18,587 bases of DNA, taken from contig JAPHRL010000071.1 in assembly GCA_026195755.1 (NCBI GenBank), positions 1-18,587 on the forward strand. The letters are read 5' to 3'. The position numbers and the translations under genes were made by a program. Source of the stretch: Kangiella sp. GTDB lineage: Bacteria > Pseudomonadota > Gammaproteobacteria > Enterobacterales > Kangiellaceae. The notes beneath the pieces are model-generated. The model had not been told where the DNA came from and did no database searches. It saw nothing but the letters and a program-made list of their open reading frames with translations. Position 1 is the first letter of the stretch, and each line of letters starts with the position of its first letter. This document shows, piece after piece, positions 7,583 through 15,389 of the stretch.

Positions 7583-10048
7583 TTATTGATAATACGAATC
7601 ATAGAAGCGGCCAATCAAGACTGCGTACTCTGCACGGCTAACAAACTGACCAGGTTCAAAATAGGCAACCAACTTAGGCTGTAGGTCAAAAGGACCCTGC
7701 TCAACTTCAAAACGGACTCCAACTATTGAAAGATCCAACGCTAATTGGACATAACCATGCAGCTCAGCTGGAATATCATCCTGATCTAGAACAGGTATGG
7801 CTTCACCATTGTAAGCCACTGTAATATCACCACTGAAAGCCTGTGCTTCTGTCTCCAAACCTAGACTTTGTACCAATGAGTAAGCTAACTCGGCTCTACT
7901 AACATTGTCATTTGGACGGAATTTACTGCCGTTAGCTATCATCACCGCTTGCTGTTCTTGCACTCGGTCTTTCAATGAACCGCCAGTAGCACTTACAGAC
8001 TCAGCAAATGCGGCCAACTCATTATCCACATCACTGAAACTGACTGCAGGCTGGTTCAATAAATCGCGATATTGACGTACTGCTGCGCCCATCACCAGAT
8101 ACTGAGCCAGCTCTTTACGCTTCAAGGCACGATCAGGACGGAAGAACTTATCATTAAAGCTGTCAACTAAACGCTCACTGGTCGCAAACTGAATAGCATT
8201 CTCGGCTGGGTGCCCTGCGATATCATCAAGACCTTCGTAACCACCTGATGTGAAAATACCGATCTCACCGCTAACAATTTCAGGAACACCAGGACCGTTC
8301 GTTGTTCCCGTTGGGTCAGCCTCTACACCAGACAATGACGTTAAACCATAAGCAGATAATTTCCATGTACCTTCCTGCGCGGGCGCAGAAACGCGCATAG
8401 ACGTGGTTAATACTGGTAAGGTTAAGTTGCCGAAATATTCGGTACCGTCTGGCGCTTCAAGTTTAAGCTTAATGGTGTTCGCTAAAGATTCCGCTGAAGC
8501 TGAAACCCACACTGCATCAGAGCCGACTGTAAACTCATGAACCTCAGGCTCACCCACTGGCGAATACAGTACCTCGAAAGATTCAGGAGACTCTGGCGGT
8601 AGAACAATCGCATTACCGTTAAAGGTATTCAAGTTGTTAACAGTCACGCGATGCTCAGGATTATAGTTTAGCGCTGCAGCAACGGCCGCATATGCATTCA
8701 CATAACCCGCACCCACTTCCCACTTTTCGTAACCTGGCATGTTGGTAGCGGTTTCCTGAATCAAACGCTTGGTCTCAAGCGGCGTCAAATTAGGATTAGC
8801 TTCAAGCATTAAAGCAATGACACCAGCTACGTGAGGAGTCGCCATTGAAGTACCAGAAATCATGGTGTAGTAAGGAAGATATTCAGTTTCAATAGCATCA
8901 ACATCTGCATCGCCACCATTAGAAACTAGATTAGTTTTTGCGCGCGTTGAAATGATATCAACACCTGGAGCTACCACTGAAATTTCATTGTGATAAGTCC
9001 ACTCGGTGCCATCAGGCATAGTGAAAGTGCCGGTTTCATCACGTTGACCACGAGATGAGAAATCAATCAAGGTACCCTGCTTGGTACCAGCTCCAACCGA
9101 CATGCCCCAAGGTATTTGGGCATAAGGGTTATGCGTATCTTCACCTGAGCCATCATTACCCGCTGCGAATACTGAGATCATACCTAATTTATAGGCCTTA
9201 TAAGATGCAACTGAAATTGGACCATTGGGTTCGTATTTACCACTTGAACCCCAAGAGTTACTCATCACCCGAATCGGTGAATTAAAATCATAGATGTGGG
9301 TAATGGCGTAATCGTAACCGCCCAAAGCATCTAGAATAGATAAGCCAGCACCAGAACCATAACCAACCAGTTCAGCATCAGGCGCTGCACCTTTATACTT
9401 ACCATCGGAGTGTGTTCCCCAGCCAGCAACAGTACCTGCACAGTGTGTACCGTGACCGACATTAAGGTCGGTATTCAGCTGGCCTTCGATCCATACTCCA
9501 CTCACACCGGTTAAAGATAACGCCTGCGCATGAGTTATCGCTTGAACATTTTCAACAACTTTCGAGCCATATTCCAGGTCAGCCAGAGTTGCGTCAATAC
9601 CAGAATCATTAACCATGACGGTAACGCCTTTACCGGTAAAGCCAATGCCATTTATTTGCACAAACTCATCGCTTTGTAATTTCTCTACGCCGGTAAGCTC
9701 ACGCGCCTCTGCATTGAAATATTTCAGACTGCGATTAGCAAACACGGAACGAACACCGTGCATTTCGCTGATTTGCTCTATTTGTGATGGTGTAGCAACT
9801 ACTCCTATGATTGGCAGAGATTGAAACTGAACGCCGTCGGTAATGCCTAAATCCAATAGAGATTGGATCTGTTCTGGTGCAAGCTGATCAAGTTGATCAA
9901 AAGTAACAACTGCCATTGTGCTTTCAGTGACAGACATGGTTTGCAGGTTCTGTTGCAACTCGCTCCCAATAACAGCTTCAGCGGCTGCGCTCATACTAAA
10001 GCCTGCTAGTGCCGCAGCACATGCCAGTCTTTTAAATTGCGTGTTCAT
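7583..10048 (-). CDS. Secreted S8 serine protease with C-terminal SLH-like repeats
   Basis: From the ATG at 10048 the product is 821 residues. The longer open frame starts 16 codons earlier, but the ATG at 10048 begins a normal signal peptide (about residues 1-25) and follows an AAAGGGG ribosome-binding site. The prodomain (about 28-115) matches those of the other two subtilases here. The catalytic domain runs from about 135 to 460: D148 in NDSGID, H199 in GHGTHCAG, oxyanion N298 in AAGNDG and S401 in GTSMATPH. C203 beside the catalytic His motif is probably a free thiol. A beta-rich linker (about 485-600) leads to three S-layer-homology-like units at about 605-655, 670-730 and 756-818, with F(R/E)P......(R/S)xE(L/Y)A endings such as FRPDRALKRKELAQYL. 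SLH repeats usually bind cell-wall polymers, so the protease may stay on the surface. It has its own terminator and upstream palindrome, so it is probably monocistronic. Confidence 0.96.
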   Translation of the reverse strand: MNTQFKRLACAAALAGFSMSAAAEAVIGSELQQNLQTMSVTESTMAVVTFDQLDQLAPEQIQSLLDLGITDGVQFQSLPIIGVVATPSQIEQISEMHGVRSVFANRSLKYFNAEARELTGVEKLQSDEFVQINGIGFTGKGVTVMVNDSGIDATLADLEYGSKVVENVQAITHAQALSLTGVSGVWIEGQLNTDLNVGHGTHCAGTVAGWGTHSDGKYKGAAPDAELVGYGSGAGLSILDALGGYDYAITHIYDFNSPIRVMSNSWGSSGKYEPNGPISVASYKAYKLGMISVFAAGNDGSGEDTHNPYAQIPWGMSVGAGTKQGTLIDFSSRGQRDETGTFTMPDGTEWTYHNEISVVAPGVDIISTRAKTNLVSNGGDADVDAIETEYLPYYTMISGTSMATPHVAGVIALMLEANPNLTPLETKRLIQETATNMPGYEKWEVGAGYVNAYAAVAAALNYNPEHRVTVNNLNTFNGNAIVLPPESPESFEVLYSPVGEPEVHEFTVGSDAVWVSASAESLANTIKLKLEAPDGTEYFGNLTLPVLTTSMRVSAPAQEGTWKLSAYGLTSLSGVEADPTGTTNGPGVPEIVSGEIGIFTSGGYEGLDDIAGHPAENAIQFATSERLVDSFNDKFFRPDRALKRKELAQYLVMGAAVRQYRDLLNQPAVSFSDVDNELAAFAESVSATGGSLKDRVQEQQAVMIANGSKFRPNDNVSRAELAYSLVQSLGLETEAQAFSGDITVAYNGEAIPVLDQDDIPAELHGYVQLALDLSIVGVRFEVEQGPFDLQPKLVAYFEPGQFVSRAEYAVLIGRFYDSYYQ

Positions 10049-10057
10049 TAATACACT

Positions 10058-10065
10058 ACCCCTTT
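10058..10065 (-). promoter_or_regulatory. Ribosome-binding site that fixes the protease 2 start
   Basis: AAAGGGGT lies ten bases before the ATG at 10048, which starts a clean signal peptide. The upstream ATG at 10096 has no such site and would add a polar extension. The last bases also read TACCCCT on the plus strand (10057-10063), an exact heptamer match, so a regulator could overlap here; this may be coincidence. Confidence 0.6.
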
Positions 10066-10099
10066 GGTGATTAAATCTATTTCTATGAAGCACCATTGC

Positions 10100-10115
10100 A
10101 AGTCATTTTTGACTT
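10100..10115 (-). repeat. Small inverted repeat in the protease 2 leader
   Basis: AAGTCA, four T bases and TGACTT (plus strand) make a perfect six-base inverted repeat. It sits near the predicted -10 region (a TAATAA candidate is at 10114-10119). It could be a hairpin at the transcript start or a binding site. Confidence 0.35.
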
Positions 10116-10146
10116 ATTAGCTATCCGCGTAATCACCCAGTTAAAC

Positions 10147-10162
10147 AGGGGGAAAACCCCTA
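10147..10162 (-). promoter_or_regulatory. Candidate operator upstream of protease 2 (TAGGGG palindrome)
   Basis: The minus strand reads TAGGGGTTTTCCCCCT, a palindrome with a four-base A/T centre. Its centre is about 106 bases from the start codon, almost the same as for protease 3 (about 109). If the TAATAA at 10114-10119 is the -10 element, the palindrome centre lies near -47, a plausible activator position. It matches the sites before the other two S8 proteases. Confidence 0.65.
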
Positions 10163-10204
10163 ACTATGGAATAGCAATATGGTGGTTAATATAAATAGAG
10201 AAAT

Positions 10205-10229
10205 TAAAAAAGAGGGCCCGAAGGCCCCC
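10205..10229 (-). terminator. Intrinsic terminator of protease 3
   Basis: On the minus strand GGGGGCC, the stable tetraloop TTCG, and GGCCCTC form a seven-pair stem (one G-U pair) followed by six T residues. It begins about 18 bases beyond the protease 3 stop codon. Confidence 0.92.
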
Positions 10230-10247
10230 AACGCCTCTCACGAGCAG

Positions 10248-12308
10248 TTACTGGTTCAGGTTCGAAACTTCTACATCTATCGTGTAGTCAGTCGAAACAC
10301 TGATATATCCATTGACTCTAAGCGTATAGTCGCCCGCCTGTTCTGGTCGGAATGAAATGACTTCTGGATTCTCTAAGGAAGCGCTACTAGCAACAACATT
10401 GCCGCTTGCATCTAACATTTCGAAGTCTAAATCGGCTACTCCACCCCAGCTCAGTACTGCATCTACTGCAACAGTATCTGCGTCGATAGAAATGGCATGA
10501 TCATTGACCTGTAAGTTTTCCGCAGAAGGGCCAATATTACCTTCAATAGTCTGTTGCTCAGTAGTGATTGAAGTGCCGTTATCAACCAGTTGACCGTCCA
10601 GTTTTAGGCCATCAAAGTTAATGGTTCCTTCAACATTTTGGATAGACAGACTATGTACCTGTGATGAATCTAAATCGCGTAGCACAAATGCTTTTGTAGT
10701 TGATTCAGGAGCATAAAAATCAATGATGCCCTTACTTTGACCATTCAGGAATAACTCACCATGACCACCTTTTTTATTGGCGGTATAAAGCACTTGAATA
10801 CTATCGCCGATAAAGTTGAACATGACCTGGGCATTGTTACGACGACTTTCCTGGAAAGAACCATCAGTGCTTTCAACATCTGACTTAGTACTCCAACGAG
10901 ACACATAGTCAATCATGGAGTCATTCTCAGAAACTACTTTCCAGTTACCTTGGCTTGACCATTTAGTGTTACCGGCCAAAAACTCAGCACGCTTACCTTC
11001 AGTCACGCGAGCGAGCTCTACCGCAGCTTTAACATTGATATAGCCGCCACCCACTTGATGGAACTCATAGCCGTCCATTGGGTCGGCTGTATCACGGATG
11101 ATGTCTTCAATCTGGTCAGGAGAAAGATTTGGGTTAACCTCAAGTAACAAGCCCGCAACCCCTGCTACGAATGGAGTAGCCATAGAAGTACCGCTCATAC
11201 CCGCGTAATAAACATCATATTCAGGATGTTCAGGGTCAAGTACTGGGCCTAATAGAGGCAGAGCTGTATTCAATGCTTTAGTTGAAATGATGTTGCTACC
11301 TGGTGCAGTTACGTCAGGGGCTTTAAACTCATCACCCGCAACACCGCGGCTTGAGAAGCTCGCTAAGTCACGGTCTTCAGTACCGGCCGCAACGTTGATT
11401 GTCCACGGCGCAACACCATAAGGGTTCAAGGTGTTGTCTCCCGGGCCATCATTACCCGCAGCAAAGGTTACAATAATGCCTTGCTTATAGGCTTCATATG
11501 ATGCCTGGTTAGTTGGGCTATTTGGATCAAAGTTGGCACCGCCAGCACTACCCCAGCTATTGGTAATGACATCGATACCATATTTATCTTTATTGCCAAT
11601 CGCATAATCAAATCCAGCTAAGGCGTATAAGATTGAGATCGCGTCACCAGCACCGAGGCCTACTAATTTCGCATCAGGGGCGATACCGTCATGGTAATTT
11701 GCACGACGAGCATCATCAGCAGAAGCTGCGCCAGTACCTGCAACAGTACCTGCCACGTGAGAACCGTGGCCGGAGCTTGTATCGCTGTTCGGAACACCTT
11801 CAAGAAAAAGGTTTAAACCACCAGCTAAATCAAGATCACCAACAATCTTAACGTTTTGAACAACTTTAGAGCCAAGCTGTAAGTCAGGGTGCGTCGCATC
11901 AACACCTGAATCAAGTACAGCAATGGTCGCACCGCGTCCTGTGACATTTTCAACATCATGGACATAGTGACCGCCAGTAATCTCACCCGAGTTATAGTTG
12001 TAATACTTTAAAGGTGCATCGTAATAAATGCTTTTTACACGCTCATCTTTTGCTAGCGTATTAATTTGAGTCTTGGTTAGAGAGGTTCCAGCCATTGGTA
12101 GCGTTTTCATAGCTAAGTAGGGCTGTCCAAGGTTTAGCATGACATCATCTAGCTCTGAGCGGTCATGGGTAGTTACAATAACTTTGGATGGAGTTAATGC
12201 CGTCGGTAACATCTTTGTTAACTCAGGTCCTATAATAGCGTCTGCGTGAGCGGTCCCTGCTACGGCTGCCAAAACACTGGCTGTGATAACTGATACAGTT
12301 GGTTTCAT
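10248..12308 (-). CDS. Secreted S8 serine protease with beta-sandwich and PPC-like C-terminal domains
   Basis: From the ATG at 12308 the product is 686 residues. The open frame extends 43 codons further, but that extension is unlike a secreted leader, overlaps the candidate operator and reaches the M16 terminator. At 12308 a signal peptide begins (cleavage likely after AHA22), behind a GAGGA ribosome-binding site. A prodomain (about 24-105) like that of the other two subtilases is followed by the catalytic domain (about 120-480): D133 in LDSGVD, H181 in GHGSHVAG, N286 in AAGNDGPG and S375 in GTSMATPF. The C-terminal half differs from protease 2. A galactose-binding-like beta-sandwich (about 490-610, with GDSIQVLYT and GELFLNG strands) is followed by a pre-peptidase C-terminal (PPC)-like domain (about 615-686). 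Such domains often bind substrates or are removed in maturation. It is probably monocistronic. Confidence 0.96.
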   Translation of the reverse strand: MKPTVSVITASVLAAVAGTAHADAIIGPELTKMLPTALTPSKVIVTTHDRSELDDVMLNLGQPYLAMKTLPMAGTSLTKTQINTLAKDERVKSIYYDAPLKYYNYNSGEITGGHYVHDVENVTGRGATIAVLDSGVDATHPDLQLGSKVVQNVKIVGDLDLAGGLNLFLEGVPNSDTSSGHGSHVAGTVAGTGAASADDARRANYHDGIAPDAKLVGLGAGDAISILYALAGFDYAIGNKDKYGIDVITNSWGSAGGANFDPNSPTNQASYEAYKQGIIVTFAAGNDGPGDNTLNPYGVAPWTINVAAGTEDRDLASFSSRGVAGDEFKAPDVTAPGSNIISTKALNTALPLLGPVLDPEHPEYDVYYAGMSGTSMATPFVAGVAGLLLEVNPNLSPDQIEDIIRDTADPMDGYEFHQVGGGYINVKAAVELARVTEGKRAEFLAGNTKWSSQGNWKVVSENDSMIDYVSRWSTKSDVESTDGSFQESRRNNAQVMFNFIGDSIQVLYTANKKGGHGELFLNGQSKGIIDFYAPESTTKAFVLRDLDSSQVHSLSIQNVEGTINFDGLKLDGQLVDNGTSITTEQQTIEGNIGPSAENLQVNDHAISIDADTVAVDAVLSWGGVADLDFEMLDASGNVVASSASLENPEVISFRPEQAGDYTLRVNGYISVSTDYTIDVEVSNLNQ

Positions 12309-12315
12309 GGTTTGG

Positions 12316-12320
12316 TCCTC
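12316..12320 (-). promoter_or_regulatory. Ribosome-binding site that fixes the protease 3 start
   Basis: GAGGA stands seven bases before the ATG at 12308, an ideal spacing, and directly precedes the signal peptide. The upstream ATG at 12437 has no comparable site. Confidence 0.75.
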
Positions 12321-12355
12321 GTAGTCAAAAATAATAATTATTTGGTTTCGACTAC
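12321..12355 (-). repeat. Inverted repeat touching the protease 3 ribosome-binding site
   Basis: On the minus strand GTAGTCGAAA and TTTTGACTAC flank an AT-rich loop. The core GTAGTC/GACTAC pairs perfectly, and the extension has a bulge. The right arm ends directly at the GAGGA ribosome-binding site, so a folded leader could limit access to it. The loop is long and the stem modest. Confidence 0.35.
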
Positions 12356-12409
12356 GACTATGCACAAATCCAACGAAATCAGATATTAGGTAAAGCCCCC
12401 AGAACATGC

Positions 12410-12424
12410 AGGGGTTTTCCCCTA
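12410..12424 (-). promoter_or_regulatory. Candidate operator upstream of protease 3 (TAGGGG palindrome)
   Basis: The minus strand reads TAGGGGAAAACCCCT, a near-perfect palindrome centred about 109 bases before the start codon. A TAATAT at 12383-12388 is a reasonable -10 element; with it the palindrome centre would be near -41, the usual activator position beside the -35 region. The same palindrome precedes both other S8 proteases. Confidence 0.68.
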
Positions 12425-12440
12425 CTTGCCGAGACACAAT

Positions 12441-12469
12441 AAAAAAGCCACCTACATGAGGTGGCTTTT
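12441..12469 (-). terminator. Intrinsic terminator of the M16 peptidase gene
   Basis: GCCACCT and AGGTGGC form a perfect seven-pair stem around a five-base loop, extended by A/T pairs, with a T run after the stem in both directions. It starts about 26 bases beyond the M16 stop codon and separates that unit from the protease 3 upstream region. Confidence 0.92.
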
Positions 12470-12494
12470 ATCGAGCACTAGACGTACTGGAGAA

Positions 12495-15341
12495 TTACAG
12501 AGGATTGCCCTTTCGATCCAACATTATTGGATCGCCGTAGCCAAACTCTTTAACTCTTTCGAGCTGAGTCGCTGCATCGCCAATAATAACGTAGATCATT
12601 TCCTGCTCATCAGCATACTTCTGATAAATTTGCTTAGCCTGCTCAACAGTCATAGCTTCAAGCTGGGCCTGCTCTTTTTCAATAAAATCAAATGGCAAGT
12701 CAAACTTACTGACCTCGTTAAGCATGGTCAGTAGATTATTGATAGTTTCATACTCACGAGTACTACGCTTAATTAACAGGTTCTTTGTAATGTTCAAATC
12801 CTGCTGAGTAAAAGTTTCGTCGTAGTTTCCTATCAGCTCCTTAAATATCTCAAGAGACTCAAGAGTAACGTTTGCACGAACCTGCGAATAGGCCATAAAA
12901 GGAGCAATAAAACGTGCTTTAGCAATATTGGTATAAGCACCGTAGGTGTATCCTTTTTCAATGCGTAGGGTCTGGAATAATCGTGCACTGCCACCCGCAC
13001 CTAAACGGTTTTGGGCAACGGTGAACGGATAATAATCCGGATCATCACCTTTCAAGCCGCGCTTACCAACGATAATGACGGATTGCTTTGCATCAGGAAT
13101 ATCGACGAAAAAGACCTTAGGTGACTCAAATGACTTAGGCTCATTATATTCCGGCAGTGCAATAGATTCACCTGTCCAAGCCTTGGAAAGCTTCTTTATA
13201 CCAGCCTTAACTTGCTCATGATTTATTTGACCTACCACATGAATCGCAGCATTCTTTGGTGAAAGGGCTTTATTATAAAAAGCCTTTACATCCTCAAGGG
13301 TAATGCCCTCAACTGATTCGGATGTACCCGCTAACGGAATGCCCGCTCGGTGTTCCGAGCCATAAATCTGACTATAGAAGGCTTTACTTGCCACCGCGAA
13401 AGGACTCGCTTCGCTCTGTTTGATGGTGTTAAGCTGTTTGGCTTTAAGACGCTCAAACTCTTTCACATCGAAACGAGGTTCTAATAGCATTTCGCTGAGT
13501 AAGTCCATGGTTGCCTGGTAATTTCTAGCTAAAGTAGTTCCGACTACAGAAATAGAGTCATTATTGGCATCGAACTCAATGCTGGCACCAAGTAAGCCAA
13601 TGGCATCTTCCAACTCTTCAGGTGTCTTTGAAGCAGTGCCCTCATTCATCAGCTGGGCTAATAAACTTGCAGTACCATATTGTCCATCGGATTCTAACCA
13701 AGCGCCGCCATCGATGCGTAATGCAAAACTTACTATGGGTAGCTCATTGTGCTGCATGCTCAAAATTTCCAACCCATTATCGGATATGGACTTTTCAATT
13801 TGTGGAATAGAAACTTTGGGGGACTCGCCTAAAGGAGGTTCAGACCGATCGTGCTTGGTTGGTGTTTTTTCGTAGTCAGCAATGGCATCAGCATCAAAAG
13901 ATTGTTCTGCACCTTGAACAATCTTTTCTTCAACCACACTGGCCTTAATTGAGCCATCAGCAATCAAATCAGGTTTATCTTCAGGAACAAAACTGGTCAT
14001 AATGAAGTTCTGATCTTTGATATATTGCTTATAGACATTCATCACATCATCACGGGTAACACTTTTGATATTTTCAATATCTTTAGCAATAAAAGCAGGA
14101 TCGCCTGCGTACTCTTGATAAATACCTAACTGGAATGCCTTGCTTAATACGCTGGATATTCCATTGTAAAAAGATGTTTCTTGTCTTGCTTTGATGCGCT
14201 GTAAATCTTTCTCGCTGAAGCCTTCTTTCTCGAACCTGGCCAAGGCACTATCAATCGCTTTTTGGACTTCATCAAGATCAGTACCTTCATTAGCTCGAAC
14301 GCGAATAGTGAAAGTGCCTGCAATTTCATTGGAGCTATTGTAGGCTGCGACTGAGGGCGCTAATTTTTCCTCTTCAACGATAAGCTTATATAGAGGGGCT
14401 CTTTTACCACGGCTTAAGATTTCACCAAGCGCGTCAAGTGCGTAAGAGTCTTTATGGTATTGTTCAACTGTTGGGAATGTCAGTCTGATCTCAGGAACTT
14501 TCGCAAAGTTATCCAGATGATAGAGTTTTTTGGTTTCTTTAAGCTCAACAGGCATTGGCTCAGGATCTTTTACGGGAGTAGATTGTTTAATCTCACCGAA
14601 CCATTGTTGGACCATGTTCTTGGTTTCATCAAAATCGATATCGCCAGCAATCACTAAAGTCGCATTAGAGGGTCCATAGTATTCACTATAAAACTCTTTA
14701 ACATTGGTCAGAGTAGCTGCCTGCAAATCATCCAAATCCCCAATCACTGTCCAGTTATAAGGATGGTCTTTCGGATAAAGGTTTTTAACAATAACGTGTT
14801 GAGTATGTCCATAAGCCTGATTATCAACACGCTGTCTTTTTTCATTTTTAACAACCTGCTTTTCTCTTTCCAGAGCCCCATCAGTCACAGTATTGATCAT
14901 GTAGCCCAAACGGTCTGAGTCAATCCACATTAACTTTTCAAGAGCATCCTTAGGAACAACCTCATAATACATGGTGCCATCTGTCCAGGTCCCACCATTG
15001 CGAGTACCACCTAACTCTTCAATCAGTTTACGGTTAGCGCCCTGCGGAACATTTTCTGAATCATTAAATGCCATGTGCTCGAAAAAATGAGCAAAGCCGG
15101 TACGCCCCGCTTGTTCGCGATTCGAACCCACATGAACAATGGTAGCCATCGCAACAATCGGATCAGACTTATCCTGATGCAAAATAACGGTTAATCCATT
15201 CTCTAATTGATATTTCTCAAAAGGAATTTTAAATTCTACTGAGTCTGCGGTTTGCTTTTCTTGCTGGTCATTGACTGTTCCATTGTGCTGACAAGCAGCT
15301 ATGGATAACAGCAGAGATAATAGAAGTAATGGTTTTTTCAT
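12495..15341 (-). CDS. Lipoprotein M16-family zinc metallopeptidase (pitrilysin/insulinase type)
   Basis: This 948-residue protein has a lipoprotein signal peptide with a lipobox ending at C17 (SIAAC), so it should be anchored in the envelope, probably on the periplasmic side. The N-terminal M16 core (about 38-250) carries the inverted zinc motif HFFEH (H85, E88, H89), and the distal Glu ligand is probably E167 in the REKQVVKNEK segment. Related M16 domains follow, including an inactive C-terminal half (about 515-900) with no HxxEH, where a RIEKGYTYGAY segment is typical of the family. The length fits the two-core M16 lipoproteins that degrade peptides. AGGA stands eight bases before the ATG. 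It lies 48 bases after tatD, so it may be co-transcribed with the housekeeping block, and it ends in a strong terminator. It may finish peptides released by the neighbouring subtilases. Confidence 0.95.
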   Translation of the reverse strand: MKKPLLLLSLLLSIAACQHNGTVNDQQEKQTADSVEFKIPFEKYQLENGLTVILHQDKSDPIVAMATIVHVGSNREQAGRTGFAHFFEHMAFNDSENVPQGANRKLIEELGGTRNGGTWTDGTMYYEVVPKDALEKLMWIDSDRLGYMINTVTDGALEREKQVVKNEKRQRVDNQAYGHTQHVIVKNLYPKDHPYNWTVIGDLDDLQAATLTNVKEFYSEYYGPSNATLVIAGDIDFDETKNMVQQWFGEIKQSTPVKDPEPMPVELKETKKLYHLDNFAKVPEIRLTFPTVEQYHKDSYALDALGEILSRGKRAPLYKLIVEEEKLAPSVAAYNSSNEIAGTFTIRVRANEGTDLDEVQKAIDSALARFEKEGFSEKDLQRIKARQETSFYNGISSVLSKAFQLGIYQEYAGDPAFIAKDIENIKSVTRDDVMNVYKQYIKDQNFIMTSFVPEDKPDLIADGSIKASVVEEKIVQGAEQSFDADAIADYEKTPTKHDRSEPPLGESPKVSIPQIEKSISDNGLEILSMQHNELPIVSFALRIDGGAWLESDGQYGTASLLAQLMNEGTASKTPEELEDAIGLLGASIEFDANNDSISVVGTTLARNYQATMDLLSEMLLEPRFDVKEFERLKAKQLNTIKQSEASPFAVASKAFYSQIYGSEHRAGIPLAGTSESVEGITLEDVKAFYNKALSPKNAAIHVVGQINHEQVKAGIKKLSKAWTGESIALPEYNEPKSFESPKVFFVDIPDAKQSVIIVGKRGLKGDDPDYYPFTVAQNRLGAGGSARLFQTLRIEKGYTYGAYTNIAKARFIAPFMAYSQVRANVTLESLEIFKELIGNYDETFTQQDLNITKNLLIKRSTREYETINNLLTMLNEVSKFDLPFDFIEKEQAQLEAMTVEQAKQIYQKYADEQEMIYVIIGDAATQLERVKEFGYGDPIMLDRKGNPL

Positions 15342-15389
15342 AGATACGTCCTAACTGTCGGATAAAACCTTATGCATCAAGGCTAGACT

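Noticed and set aside
10248..12437. Protease 3 starting at 12437
   Set aside because: The extra 43 residues are not a secretion leader, lack a ribosome-binding site and cover the candidate operator; the ATG at 12308 has both a signal peptide and GAGGA.
12426..12734. Plus-strand open frame of 102 codons starting in the protease 3 upstream region
   Set aside because: It runs through the M16 terminator hairpin and antisense to the M16 C-terminus; no coding signal or domain was seen.
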